From Calliphora vicina (Eukaryota; Arthropoda; Insecta; Diptera; Calliphoridae), in assembly GCF_958450345.1 (NCBI RefSeq), contig NC_088780.1, forward strand, positions 22,851,167-22,915,166: a DNA stretch of 64,000 bases. The letters run 5' to 3'. Below the pieces are notes generated by a model. The model had not been told where the DNA came from. It was given only the letters and a program-made list of their open reading frames with translations, and did no database searches. Below, piece by piece: positions 36,339 through 48,196 of this stretch (its first letter is position 1; each line of letters begins with the position of its first letter). The translations under genes and the position numbers were made by a program.

Positions 36339-37618
36339 TATGATTATATAAAATACTTTCTGAAGGACAATACAAAAAAACAAGTATCATATGTCCCCAT
36401 CTCTAGATTACTTAGGACCAGTAAAGTTTACAATACCTGGGAATGCTTAAGTAACAACTGTCCCCACTCTGCATTACAACGAGTACATTCTTGACGAATG
36501 GCCCAATACAAACAAGTTAGTGTCAACCACTTGTGGTTTCACCTTGTGTGGGAAACCACAACAAATTAATTTTTTCAATCAGTTCATGAATTTTTCTGCC
36601 ACATAAATTTATTCTGAAATATTTTTTGAAATCGATTTATTTAAAAAGTGACGTTGTTTAATCTGATGTGTTGTTTTTCACACATGTCTAATTTCTATGT
36701 ATTTTGCACTAGGAACAGCATTTTAGTAGTAAAGATGTTTTTTTGTTGAAGAAAATTCGGGATCAAACATAACATACCGATTTTGACCCATGGTTTAGAA
36801 ATTACAAACTCAATGAAAAACTTATATATTTATACCATAAAAGGTATAAAAATATTAAAATAAATATGTTATTGAACTAAAATCATGTTTTGGACTACAA
36901 AAACAATTATGTGGTGTAAAATACGTAGATATGCGGTAGGTGTTTAAAACAACGCACGCAGGTAAACAATGTAAGTTATTTCTAGGGTAAATAAGATGAC
37001 GTTTATGTGTAGTGTATATGAATATGCCTTTAGCAAAATCTACTATATGTAGCAAACCGCAACACAAACCCACAATACCTATAAAGCTAAGTTGAGTTGC
37101 ATTTAATTATAACACAATACAAATGTGTCAAAACTTAAAAAAAATATGCAATAATAGAATGCATTATTAAGAGAAAATTCAACCAACAAAACAATAGTAG
37201 TAGGTACATTATAACACACAAACAAAAAAACTAAATATAATTAATAAATTTAATTCAAACTAAATATAATTAATTTATTAATTATACAATTTACAAATAA
37301 AGTGTGGCTCTTTATTAACAGTAATTTAGTTTTTAATCCCACCAAACACAACAATATGTAAAGTTATTGAAAAATGTGTTGCCGGGATCAAAAATATTAT
37401 CGCGGCTAATGATGAAAATTTTACTAGTCATATCAACTAAAGTTTTAAAAATTTTATGCAAACAAATATTTTTATATCGTGAAAAAGTTTTAAATGCAAG
37501 GATGCTTCATATAGGGACTTCCGTACTTTGACAGTTGATTGCGGCCTTATTGTGGAAGCTACATCTGTCGAATTGGCTGATATTTATTCCAAAATTTCCA
37601 TGAATGGCTATATATGTG
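36339..37618. other. No gene recognised; small hairpin and M2 scrap
   Basis: A short hairpin TTGTGGTTTC / GAAACCACAA lies at 36531-36561, and an M2-like fragment (GATTTTGACCCATGG to TATACCATAAAAGG) at about 36775-36850. The rest is AT-rich. Confidence 0.4.
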
Positions 37619-37803
37619 AATTTTGGTCTGGCGGCGCATCGTTCCATATGGACCAGTCATCACCGTCAACGGCGAGTGCTATAGGTCGATGATTACCAAT
37701 TTCTTTTGGACATGTGGTTTCAACAGGACGGTGCTACGGGCCACCCATCTCATACAATATTGGACATTCTGCGCATGCATACTTATCTGACGTGGAGGTG
37801 ATT
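37619..37803 (+). pseudogene. DDE transposase fragment (mariner/Tc-like superfamily)
   Basis: One frame reads ITVNGECYRSMITNFFW; after a frameshift the next reads DMWFQQDGATGHPSHTILD, ending LTWR-stop. The pair 'TVNGERYR.M' and 'WFQQDGATCHT' is a familiar block around the second catalytic Asp of insect IS630-Tc1-mariner-type transposases. Neither the first acidic motif nor the third is visible. It is a short relic. Confidence 0.65.
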
Positions 37804-38455
37804 TGCACGATGTTTGCACGGCATAGATAGGCCTTTCAAATGAATAAAAAATTTCGACGATATCTCACATAAGATTTGCTTTATTTAAATTTAAATAAAA
37901 AAACATCATGTTGTACTGTTAATGTTGAATCTATGTGGTGTTTTTCAATTGTTTGCAGGGATATTTCCAATTCAATTGACATAGTTCAATTATAATTGTA
38001 TGTTATTTTTATAGTTAAAATTTTGCTTTTATTATACTGACTTTAGTTGTAAAATTGTTTGAACTGAATATCACAAATTTGCGAGAAAATGGTCATAACT
38101 GGAAATTTGGGTTTTTGAACCTTGTACTACATAGAAAAAATTATGACTAAAATATCTTCAAACATATGCATGTTAGGTTCCATGGGCTGCTGCAGCTCAC
38201 TTGGGTCCATTCAAATCTTATCCCATTGTGAAATCAGATTTGTATTGTATAATTTACTAGCTGACCCGACAGACGTTATCCAGTCCAAGTTAAAAAAATG
38301 CTTGTGTTCGATTTGTGAATTTGTGAGAAGCGGTTTGAAAAGGGTAAACATAGCTAAAAAGAAAAAAAAACGTATAATTGAATGATAGTTTTTATTGTTT
38401 GTTGTCAAAAACCTAAGTCTTGCAACAACAGCATACATGTAAATCAACGTAAACA
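37804..38455. other. No gene; dispersed-repeat phrase before the satellite
   Basis: ACTAGCTGACCCGACAGACG at 38260-38280 resembles a phrase I associate with insect interspersed repeats, although I cannot name the family. The open frames around it show no domain. Confidence 0.35.
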
Positions 38456-39846
38456 TTTTGAGTTTTTATATAAGTAATCGATTTTTGGTCTGAAAACTGA
38501 GTGATCACAGATCGAGCTCCTTTTCTTGATTCAACGCTTAATGGCCAAGTTATTAGCGAAATTAGATATTTTGAGTTTTTATATAAAAAATCGATTTTTG
38601 GTCAGAAATATGAGTGATCACAGATCGACGTCCTTTTCTTGATTAAACGCTTATTGGCCAAGTTATTGGCGAATTTAGATATTTTGAGTTTTTATATAAA
38701 AAATAGATTTTTGTTAAGAAATATGAGTGATCACAGATCGAGCTCCTTTTCTTGATTAAACGCTTATTGGCCAAGTTATTATCGAATTTAGATATTTTGA
38801 GTTTTTATATAAAAAATCGAATTTTGTTAAGAAATATGAGTGATCACAGATCGAGCTCCTTTTCTTGATTAAACGCTTATTGGCGAATTTAGATATTTTG
38901 AGTTTTTATATAAAAAATCGATTTTTGCTAAGAAATATGAGTGATCACAGATCGAGGTCCTTTTCTTGATTAAACGCTTATTGGCCAAGTTATTGGCGAA
39001 TTTAGATATTTTGAGTTTTTATATAAAAAATAGATTTTTGTTAAGAAATATGAGTGATCACAGATCGAGCTCCTTTTCTTGATTAAACGCTTATTGGCCA
39101 AGTTATTATCGAATTTAGATATTTTGAGTTTTTATATAAAAAATCGATTTTTGGTCAGAAATATGAGTGATCACAGATCGAGCTCCTTTTCTTGATTAAA
39201 CGCTTATTGGCCAAGTTATTGGCAAATTTAGATATTTTGAGTTTTTATATAAAAATAGATTTTTGTTAAGAAATATGAGTGATCACAGATCGAGGTCCTT
39301 TTCTTGATTAAACGCTTATTGGCCATTAGATATTTTGAGACTTTATATAAAAAAATCGATTTTTGTTCAGAAATATGCGTGATCACAGATCGAGTTCCTT
39401 TTCATTATTAAACGCTTATTGGGCATGTTATTAGCGAATTTAGATATTTTGAGTTTTTATATAAAAAATCGAATTTTGTTCAGAAATATGAGTGATCACA
39501 GATCGAGCAGCTTTTCTTGATTAAACGCTTATTGGCCAAGTTAGAAATATGAGTGATCACAGATCGAGCTCCTTTTCTTGATTAAACGCTTATTGGCCAA
39601 GTTATTAACGAATTTATATATTTTGAGTTTTTATATAAAAAATAGATTTTTGTTAAGAAATATGAGTGATCACAGATCGAGCTCCTTTTCTTGATTAAAC
39701 GCTTATTGGCCAAGTTATTGGCGAATTTAGATATTTTGAGTTTTTATATAAAAAATCGATTTCTGTTCTGAAATATGAGTGATCACAGATCGAGCTCTTT
39801 TTCTTGATTAAACGCTTATTGGCCAAGTTATTAGAGTATTTAGATA
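38456..39846. repeat. About 113-bp tandem array, 13 units
   Basis: GTGATCACAGATCGAG occurs 13 times between 38502 and 39790 with a typical spacing of 112-114 bp. Each full unit holds TTTTGAGTTTTTATATAAAA, a CGATTTTTG block, the GTGATCAC palindrome, CTCCTTTTCTTGATTAAACG and TTGGCCAAGTTATT. Several units are shortened (spacings near 100, 99 and 59 bp near 38.9, 39.3 and 39.5 kb). No open frame runs through it. Confidence 0.95.
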
Positions 39847-39963
39847 TATCAAAAATTGGCGTGGTCAATTTTTGTATTTGTATTCTATGATAATTTAAAC
39901 AATGAACGATGGTTCATATAAAGTAAAGTCTGGTGTTTTTTATGGACTGCTGGACATCATTGA

Positions 39964-40194
39964 ATGAAATCGGCACTGATATTACTTACTGGATTATTCA
40001 CAGGACACTGAGGTTTTAGGTATCAAGAATTTATTTTAGCTTATGTTGCGAATGAGCAATGTAGGTTTTGTGAACTTTAAACTGAAACTTCTGAACATAT
40101 TCTATGCGACTGCCCAATGCTGGCAATACGCAGAACAAGATGGCTCGGAAGGGCCTTTATGGGCCCAGGGGATGATCACTTATTGTGGAAATAG
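39964..40194 (+). pseudogene. Non-LTR retrotransposon RNase H-end/zinc-knuckle fragment
   Basis: A single frame with two in-frame stops reads LLTGLFTGH, then ANEQCRFCEL and TSEHILCDCPMLAIRRTRW. A CxxC...HxxxxC motif after a GLFTGH-like segment is typical of the C-terminal end of ORF2 in R1/LOA/I-type non-LTR retrotransposons. The upstream reverse transcriptase is missing. The frame ends at TAG (40192-40194), where LTR-like sequence begins. Confidence 0.75.
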
Positions 40195-40300
40195 AACATT
40201 CCCGTCTTTAAGTTAGATTATTCATGAGACTTCTAGAAGATGGCGCTGTGTATGTAAATAGCTTATAAATAGTTACAGCGAGTTGTGAGTGAGTCGATTT
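40180..40300 (+). repeat. Gypsy-like LTR fragment
   Basis: ATTGTGGAAATAGAACATTC and CTAGAAGATGG recur, diverged, in the LTR at 11705-11985. A TATAAATAG followed by GTGAGTGAGTCG parallels the promoter region of the solo LTR at 12.7 kb. Ends are not identifiable. Confidence 0.55.
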
Positions 40301-41078
40301 GAATGAAAGTTAACACATGCCAAGAGGAAGTGTAGTTGAGTTTAAAGTTTGAATTTGAACCTCATGGGTTTTTTTGTTTTTAAATTTAAAATTTTTTTTT
40401 TTAAATTTAAATTTTTTTTTTTTTTAATTTTAAAATTTTGTTTGTTGTTTTTTGAATTTTTTTTTGTGAAAAAAAAATTCGGGTTAAAATTTGTTTTTCC
40501 GATTTTGACCCATTGTAGGTCCATCTTATGGTCTTATATACGTCGTTGCAAATGTCTTTGAAATATCTATCATTAGATATCCATATGGTCTATATTAATG
40601 TCTTAGTAATCCAGATATAGGTAAAAAATAGGTCAAAAATCGTGGTTGTCTAGTTTTTTCCCCATATCTCAGCCATTTGTGGACCGATTTTGCTGATTTT
40701 AAATAGCAAAATTCTCGAAAGCACGTCTGACAGAATTATTGAAGATTTGAATCCCGAACATATCTGGGGTCTTCAGAAAATTGATTTCAACAAACAGACG
40801 GACATGGCTTAATCGACTCCGCTATCTATAAGGATCCAGAATATATATACTTTATAGGGTCGGAAATGAAAAATGTAGAAATTACAAACGGAATGACAAA
40901 CTTATATATACCCTCCTCACGAAGGTGAAGGGTATAAAAATAAATATATAGCTATTAATTATCTCCTATAGATTAAGAGATATTTGCATTTTAAAATTTA
41001 ATTTTCATAATTTTTGCAGTTTTTTGATAACAGCGTATCCAAATATTTCCAGATTTTCTCCAATTTTTTTTTGTTGGA
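40285..41078 (+). repeat. Second copy of the 35-kb TIR element, split by M2
   Basis: Left part: AGAGGAAGTGTAGTTGAG to CCTCATGGG, matching 35275-35325. Right part: AGATATTTGCATTTTAAAAT and TTTTTTGATAACAGCGTATCC, matching 35470-35545. Between them sits an M2 repeat. Neither TIR is preserved. Confidence 0.6.
40375..40942 (+). repeat. M2 repeat
   Basis: It contains the M2 landmarks in order: TTTTGACCCATTGTAGGTCC, CATATCTCAGCCATTTGTGG, CAGACGGACATGGC, ATATATATACTTTATAGGGT, ACAAACGGAATGACAAACTT and a final GAAGGGTATAAAAATA. Leading A/T tracts give a meaningless Phe/Lys-rich frame. Confidence 0.75.
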
Positions 41079-41243
41079 CTATTTTACACGCTTTATAGTC
41101 CAGACAGTGCCCCGTCCGATTACTATTTGTTTCGGGATACGCCTCTCTCTGGGATACGCTTCTCTTTGGAACTGAGTGTCCGATATTGGCTTGAAAGACC
41201 AATATGGGACAGAGCAATTTTAAAAAATTGCTCTGTCCCATAG
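41079..41243 (+). pseudogene. mariner transposase C-terminal fragment
   Basis: One frame reads LFYTLYSPDSAPSDYYLFRD, then LSGIRFSLELSVRYWLE, ending at TAG. YSPDxAPSDYxLF is the signature around the third catalytic Asp (DD34D) of mariner transposases, here with Ser for Leu. Nothing upstream of this block is recognisable, so only about 54 residues survive. The tail overlaps a perfect hairpin. Confidence 0.85.
41204..41242. repeat. Perfect short hairpin
   Basis: TATGGGACAGAGCAATTTT is followed at once by its inverse AAATTGCTCTGTCCCATA, giving an 18-bp stem with an A-rich loop. It overlaps the end of the mariner fragment. Confidence 0.85.
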
Positions 41244-41721
41244 TCGGACAACTTTTTATACTTTGGCTAAAACTATGCAGATTTATGGGATTTTAAAACT
41301 CAAATTATACAATAGCTAAAATTGTATTCTCTATTTAAACCACCGTCTAATATTTTATAACTCATTTCACATTAATGCAAAAGTGTAATATTGCATATGG
41401 CTGCATGTTTGTTTCTATTTCCTTCTGTGCATTCATAAGTCTGTGTTTGAGCATTAAGTATTTTAGTAGTGAAAGGCAGCCAGGTGTTTACAATTTGTCA
41501 GTGTATGCAATTATCATTGTATTGACTTCACCTAGACTTTGTTTATACAAACAAAGTTTATATAAACCCACAAGCAAACACAAATACTAACAAACATGCC
41601 TGTTTGTTTTCATAGTTGCATTGATTGTATTTCCCTTGAATACCCTAAATGTATGCAATACAATATTAATGTTTAACGATCTGAAGACAATTAAGTAACA
41701 CATTCATACATGTGTGTACTA
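41244..41721. other. No gene recognised
   Basis: AT-rich. An open frame at 41375-41590 looks hydrophobic by composition but has no domain or flanking gene structure. Confidence 0.4.
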
Positions 41722-42862
41722 AGGTTGCCCTTATTTTGCACTTTTTGGATTTTCGTAAAACAATAAAATCTTATTCCTTAAATTCAGAAATTCTATTTAT
41801 ATATTGTTAGATCATAACATAATTAAATCAATGTTGAAAATATTTTTATACAAATTGTATCACTAAACTATTTTTCTTTCGTATTTTTAGTAGAAATTTT
41901 GTTGATCATATATATAAATTGTAAAAGTCAGGTAAAAAATATATAATTTGCCAATTGATAACTAACATTATGTAAATGGGAAAACCCCCAAAAAATTGCA
42001 ACAATATTAATTTTGGTTTAGTTATTGTCACATTTTTATTTTGGATCAGAATTATCAGATCATCAAAATATTTTTCCTTTTTCAAATTCCAGTTAATATC
42101 TTGAGTTTTTTGTTAATTTTATTATTTTGTGGTAAAAGAATATTTTATAGTTAGTGAATGTTCTGCTTAACAAATATTGTCTAAACATTTGGTTACCATC
42201 GGAAATTAGAAATAATAAAAAATTAACTATTTTTTCCGCAAAAATATTAGTTTAAATAAAATACAATTTGATTTTTTAAAATTGTAATCAATTATTTAAC
42301 GCATAAATCTCTAATTGTCAAAAGACTGTGTGTTTTCACAACTAACAACAGAAATAATTGATTTTATTTACTACAAGCAATTCTCAAAATGAAATGGTGA
42401 TTATACAACATACTGAGCTAATGAGCTAAAAGAGCGACCTAGTTCATTTCAGTGAGCTGAGCTGAAAAGAGCGGTCACTTCACTGAGCTAATAAACCCAA
42501 CCCGCATTGCGCCCAGGGTCATTTGGAAACCAAATACCGAAATCGCCAGCAAAATCGCAAAACGTTTGCACATTTTATTTAAGCTTGAATCTTCATATAG
42601 TATGAATATTTTACAAAAAAAAAATAAAATACAAACGGAATGGTTAACTTATATATTACCCTTGTCATTCATGGTGATGGGTATTTAAATGTTTGAAAAT
42701 ATAAAATTTGTTATTATAAATTACGAAACTTTAACTCAAATGTGCCTCCTCTAAACATTATCCAATTTTGTTCCGATGTTCAGATTTTATTACTTTAGAT
42801 ATAGGGAGCATTTAGACTTTATGGGCATTAAAAATCATAAAAGTGCAAAATAAAGCCCATCC
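41722..42862. mobile_element. Probable TA-flanked TIR element
   Basis: Left end AGGTTGCCCTTATTTTGCAC and right end GTGCAAAATAAAGCCCATCC are approximate inverted repeats between TA dinucleotides. The ends resemble those of the MITE at 15594-15991. An M2 scrap (ACAAACGGAATGG to GGTGATGGGTAT) lies inside at about 42633-42690. A cluster of GAGCTGAGCTGAAAAGAGCG-like words at 42412-42500 is unexplained. No transposase. Confidence 0.6.
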
Positions 42863-43782
42863 TAGTGTTAACTCATGCAAAATATACACAACCTCATTTA
42901 TACAGATATATACGTGTATATTTGTGGGTTCATAAGTTTCTTTGTCGATGTGAGTATAGTATATTCTAAATTTTGCATTGGTTTTACATATTTGCCTGAG
43001 GTTTAATAAGCATCATATAGCAACCGAAAAAAAACACAAATACATACATTGCGATTATTTGCAGGATTATGTGGGCATTTGAAGTGAAAATTTTGTCTAT
43101 AATAACAGTATCATAAAATCACTTCTACATATTTAATAATTACTATTGCACAGACAGTAAAAGGTGGCTCCAGTGGACTTTCGCCAGATTTGGATATTAA
43201 GACAACTGAGTATTCAAAATATTAGTACTTGAATGAGAAGTTTAAGAGAAAATTTAAAGTTTTACTGAAACAGAATTCTCTTGAGTTTTGATATTAAAAT
43301 AACACAGGGCAACAAAATCGATGTATTGTGGTTCCAGTAGTATAAATATGGTCCATATTTTAAATTCTATTTAGAGTTTTGTTTAAAAATTTTTAAGTAA
43401 AATTGTGAATTTTTTTAAACGTTTCTATATTATTAAATTAAACCCAAAAAAATTTAAATTTACATAACCTTTAATCCGTTTTTATATTGCGTTTGAATGG
43501 GCTTAGTAGTTTCGGATATAGTTTCCAAAAAACCGCGTTTTCGTTTTAAAAAATTTGAAAACCGATCGGTTTCAGTTTTATTTCGGCTTTGTGATAATTT
43601 GTTAAATATTAATGTTATTGAAACAAAATCAGTTAATAATAGAGGAAATGCTATACAAATTTAAAATTCAAGAGGATAAAGGAAAATTGGTTTTCTTTTA
43701 TTAAATGATACTATTTTAATAATATTAATTATTAATATTATACATATTATGTATTCTAAATTAGTTAGCTTATATACATTAA
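42863..43782. other. No gene recognised
   Basis: AT-rich sequence; an AAACCGCGTTTTCG...AACCGATCGGTTTCAG segment at 43530-43580 is short and isolated. Confidence 0.4.
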
Positions 43783-45578
43783 CCCATTATCGGCCACTAC
43801 CAGAATCCGACGGAGCTTATTAAATTCCTTTTAAAGGCATGGTTTAAAAGCTCCAATTAAGAAAAAAAAATTAAAATTTTTTGTCCCAGGGTTGCTATTT
43901 TCCTAGTATGGCTTGGTCGAAAAATCGACCATTGGCCGAAAACGATATAATTTAAGAAATATAAATATTTGCAATTAATAAAAGAAAATCTTTAGTTTGA
44001 AGGAAAATATTAAAGTAATGCGGTTTAATTTAAAATAAATATTATTTCTGAATACGTGACATTTAAAAAATGTATGGTATTCATCAAAACATTCGATGTA
44101 TAGATAAATATTGCACTTCTTACATGTAAATAAAGTGTGGTTCTTGCATAGCTTACACCGACTATGTTTATTATATGCGCTTTTTGATACGGCGTGTACT
44201 TTCTCATTGATTCGAGGATTGTTCGTGGGATATTTAAGGTTCTCATTTTCAGACTCATTATCCTTTTCGTATGTCAATAGTTTACTTGTGACTTCAGAAT
44301 GAAAATCAAGTTGCGATAATGGTTTGTTGTTTTGAAGTTTTTCTATTCTTTTATCACTTTCGGCTATGGAATTGTTATGGTTTTCTTCTGCTTGCGACAA
44401 TATCTTTTTGCATTGACCAGTGGTTCAACTGTGGAGTTATTGTTATAACATTACTGTTGACTATCAACTAAAGGAACAAATTCTCCTCGCAACCTTTCTT
44501 TAGATTTTGCAACGGAACATTTTCCATTCTGTTTTCACGTATAGTTCCAATTGCATACAATTTTGGCTCAAAAAGACACATAAGCTGATAAGTAGAACAC
44601 AAAATTGTCAAAGGAAACAGTATGAAACTCCGGATCAGGTACGTTAGCAAGCAAATTTAAAACTTTTTGGGCACCAGGACATATGCTCTTACTATAAGAT
44701 GTGGCTGAACCACTGTATAAAATACTATAAAATAAATAGCCCTTTTCTGAACATAAGCACCACGACTTAAAGCCGAATCGAATTGGCTTTTATTTTATAA
44801 ACATCTTACATGAGTGCAACAAAACGATCTGATATATCCAAATTAGTATTATCGGCAAGATGCAAATACCTGTTTCAACATTGATAATGCCATGTCGGAG
44901 AAGACCAATAATGATCGATATGTGGTAAAGTATGATAACCAGACAAATATAAAATTCTAATGAACCGACGCAATTCTATTGGTAAAGGTTGGCAGTAGCA
45001 TTATTTTCACGCGCATAGACATTTGTAAAAGCAACCATTTCCGCAATAATGGAATTATCCAAATATAATGCATAAATATCAAAAGGAGATTTAGGTCTCA
45101 CAAAACAAAATGATATGTATTTATCACACAAAAATTACCCAAGGGTAAAAATAAAACATATGTTATGATTTTGAAGTATTTTAATATAATAAGAAAAGAA
45201 AATAATTAAATTAGTATGCATGACGCTATATGATGGGTTTCGGCCATTGGTCGAATTTTCGACCACTAAAAATTACGGCCTCTCAAAAATAAGAGTTTTA
45301 TCATTTTGAATTTGATTTCTTTTTTTTCTTATAATTTGGTATTTTGTCTTCACGGAAAAGTAATAAAAATTAATTACTTTTTTATTTTTTAATTTTTTTA
45401 ACATTTTAGAAAAGTGACTAAAAATTGCATTTTTTGCTCCATCAAGAAAAAATTCTGGTTTTACTTAAAGACAGAAAATAAATATATCAAAGATGTTAAA
45501 AAAATATAAAACTTAATTTCTGTTAAAACATATTTAAAAAAATATGGTCAGCTTCTTAGATATTCACTTACAAATGGG
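43783..45578 (-). mobile_element. piggyBac-type element, 1796 bp, with coding relics
   Basis: Flanked by TTAA (43779-43782, 45579-45582). The ends CCCATT and AATGGG are short inverted repeats. A stronger subterminal inverted pair GGTCGAAAAATCGACC (about 43916) and GGTCGAATTTTCGACC (about 45256) is followed by the ATTGGCCGAAA word; each copy is itself a palindrome. The minus strand carries piggyBac transposase pieces throughout. Length is somewhat below an intact piggyBac. Confidence 0.85.
43975..45095 (-). pseudogene. piggyBac transposase relic with C-terminal cysteine domain
   Basis: Reading the minus strand from about 45095: RRFIRILYLSGYHTLPHID (the 'GY..lP....yW' region), NTNLDISDRFVA, then VSFDNF (44601-44612 encodes FDNF, the catalytic-Asp block of piggyBac), FEPKLYAIGTIRENRMENVP (the 'atGTiReNR' block), and finally RCKLCKNHTLFTCKKCNIYL and CFDEYH. 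The last is the zinc-binding cysteine-rich domain that ends piggyBac transposases, with two CxxC pairs followed by Cys and His. Several frameshifts and a TAA separate the blocks, so no single protein results. The final 141-codon frame (43975-44400) is the longest piece. Confidence 0.88.
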
Positions 45579-46053
45579 TTAATTAACGTTGGCTAATATG
45601 CTTCTCAGGTATCATAATACCATTGGGGCTCAATGGTATTATGAAACCAAAAAAGGAGAACTAAACCAAACTAAGGAGTACGTTTTCGTTTTTAAAATGA
45701 TACTTTTTGAATGTTCTTAATATTGAACCTAGAATCAGGAAATTACTTTGATTTCAAACTTGACGGGTTTCACATAATTCTGAATGAGTTAAAATTCACT
45801 AAATGTGACTTAGTGGTAACTTTCATTAGCATTATCTATAATAGTGGACTCATAATCATGATGCTGAGTGGGAATATAAAAAGTGGATATTTATGGTACA
45901 TTTTTTATTCTAACAATACGTTTAAATTGAGATAGAATCTACTTTACAATGAATCAATTAACATGGAACTAGAAACATTGTATCCTGAATTAGTATTAAT
46001 TCACAAAGGGAGACTTTATTAGCAGGTTTCCTTGCCTAGCCTGCAAAAGGTAG
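45579..46053. other. No gene; perfect 13-bp hairpin
   Basis: CATAATACCATTG and its inverse CAATGGTATTATG (45613-45643, 5-base loop) form a hairpin. The remainder shows no motif. Confidence 0.5.
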
Positions 46054-46790
46054 CCTGCAACATCATCTGTTTTTATGGGTGGTGTAAATATTAAGGAATC
46101 AGAAGCTCTTGATGTTCTAGGCATGAGTATTCAGTGCGATGTCCGCTGGACAAAACACATTTTTCGAGTGTCGAAAGAAGCATTCAAGTGCCTTGGTTTT
46201 CTAAAACGGTGTAAGAAATACTTCACTCCATCTGATCTCCTTACTATTTACACCACTTATATCCGACCTAAAATGGAATACATCTCTCATGTGTGGGCCG
46301 GTGCTTCGAAGTCTATTTTGGAGTTACTCGACCGCGGACAGGAGAGGGCGAAGATGCTTATCGGTGACAGTAGGGTATCCAGCTCTATTGACTCACTGGA
46401 ACATCGTCGCAATGTGGGTTGTGTTTCACTGTTCTACCGATACTACAATGGTATGTGCTCTGCTGAAATTATTGAACTTGTTCCCGAAACCCGTAGATCT
46501 TTACGCAACACACGCTCTTCGGCAAGGGCACATCAATTCGTTGTCGACTGGACAGTAGATCGCACAACACATTACAGGGAAAATTCGTTCTTTAGCCGTA
46601 CTGTCCGAAGTATTTCCTCCTGAAGTATTTCCTGTCACTTTCAATATAGGAAAATTCAAATCAAATGTCCACAAACGCTACTCCCTCTATCCTCCCTCTC
46701 ATAACCTATTTTCCTAGTTCCAACACAATGCTTTGTATGAGTTGGGGTCATCCCCTGAGTGCTGGTCCAAGAAAAAAAAAATTGAAACAA
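46054..46790 (+). pseudogene. Non-LTR retrotransposon ORF2 C-terminus, 5'-truncated
   Basis: The frame from ATG 46075 reads LDVLGMSIQCDVRWTKHI, KCLGFLKRCKKYFTPSDLLT, YTTYIRPKMEYISHVWAGAS and FYRYYNGMCSAEI. This is the region after the reverse transcriptase catalytic core of CR1/jockey-type elements ('iRP.leY...vW'). It stops at TGA 46621-46623. A frame shift restores the expected tail VFPVTFNIGKFKSNVHKRYS, because a GAAGTATTTCCT segment is duplicated at 46605-46634. A short 3' UTR (GGGGTCATCCCCTGAGTGC) and an A-rich run finish the insertion. ATG 46075 is internal, not a true start; the RT catalytic YADD region was never inserted or is lost. Confidence 0.85.
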
Positions 46791-47459
46791 AAAATATATT
46801 TTTTACGTTAAAATTTTTTTTTTTTTTTTTTGTTTAAAAAAGTCATGAAATTGTTCAGATTTATTACCTCATCTTAAAGCCACATGTAGTAAGCACAAAA
46901 TGAGATTTTGGTGGTAAAAATTGATGGAATACTTTCGAATTTATTTACAATTAAGTGAATTCGCTCATTTTCATAAAATTTTAGTTTTTTCTTTGATATA
47001 CATAAAATTGAGTAGTTAATGTTCTTTTTTCAATTGATTTAATTTTGAAAACATTTTTTCCATACTATGCAAAAATTTTGACATATATATTGCGTTTCGA
47101 TCACTAGTTTCAGAGTTATAATAACAAATTGAAGCAAAATATATATATTTTTTACTTGAAAATAGCTAAATATTTTTTGTTTTAAACAAATTGAAAACGG
47201 CAGAAATTGTTCAGGTTTATGGCTGTATCGCAAAGCCACATGTAGTAGAAACTAAAGAGATATCAATCATAAAAAGGGATGGATTGTTTTAGAATTTATT
47301 CAAAATTAAGTGAATTCGCTCATTTTCACAAAATTTTAGTTTTTTATTTGACATACAGTGCCGAACTTAAGTATTGGCACAGGATGCTCATTGTACTTTA
47401 AGGTCGATTTAAAGGCCATATTGTTGACATTTTTAATAAAAAAATATATTTATCAGATA

Positions 47460-48005
47460 CAGTGAATGTCACGTAAAATCGTACACCATCGTAGTCAAAT
47501 TTTATTCATTAGTTTTAGAAAGTTGAAGTTTTGGAAATTTTTTAAAATGCTATTTTTATATTGTGTGTGCAATTATCTATCAGAAAATTGGGTATAATTT
47601 TAACTGCCCTTATCCACAAATAAAAAAATTGGGTAAGACTGTCAGTGCCCAGAATATCAATGCTTCATTTAAAATCGTAAAGGCACTAAAAAATAGCAAA
47701 TGATACCCTACAAAGTATTAGGATTATTTAATATTAACATTTTGTTTTAATTTTTAAAGTTTTAATTATAATTTAATATAATTGTACGAATTTAAGTGAA
47801 ATATGAATTTTGTGATGTTCTTTAATTTTCATCAATATTTTTTTTAACGAATTGAGGTTTTGTTAACTTTTTTGTTGAAATACATATTTTTTGTTCCAAT
47901 TAATTAAATGACTTTTAATTTTTTGTATAATCACCTATTATTGCCTGTATAATTTCATAATATTTTAAAAAAAATATGTTGTACGATTTTGAGTGACACT
48001 CACTG
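47460..48005. mobile_element. TA-flanked MITE nested in Tc1-like copy 2, 546 bp
   Basis: Ends CAGTGAATGTCACGTAAAAT and ATTTTGAGTGACACTCACTG are inverted with few mismatches, then TCGTACA/TGTACGA. TA flanks both sides. The uninterrupted site (TATCAGATAGATTGATG) is present in Tc1-like copy 1, so the boundaries are certain. No coding content. Confidence 0.93.
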
Positions 48006-48196
48006 TAGATTGAGATGAATTTCCTTCAAAATACCACCAACTTTATTTCAACAATTTTGCAATATTATTTACTAATAATAAAAATACGAAAAATTCCCCA
48101 ATTCCCAATTATTTAACAGTTTTCGTTTCTAAAACTGTTAATGTCAATTTGTAAAAAATTTGCACAATAATTATCAATTTTTCTGAAAATAACTAA

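Noticed and set aside
42412..42500. Cluster of GAGCTGAGCTG words followed by AACCCAACCC, as in a hAT end
   Set aside because: No opposite end or 8-bp duplication could be found, so a separate element is not claimed.
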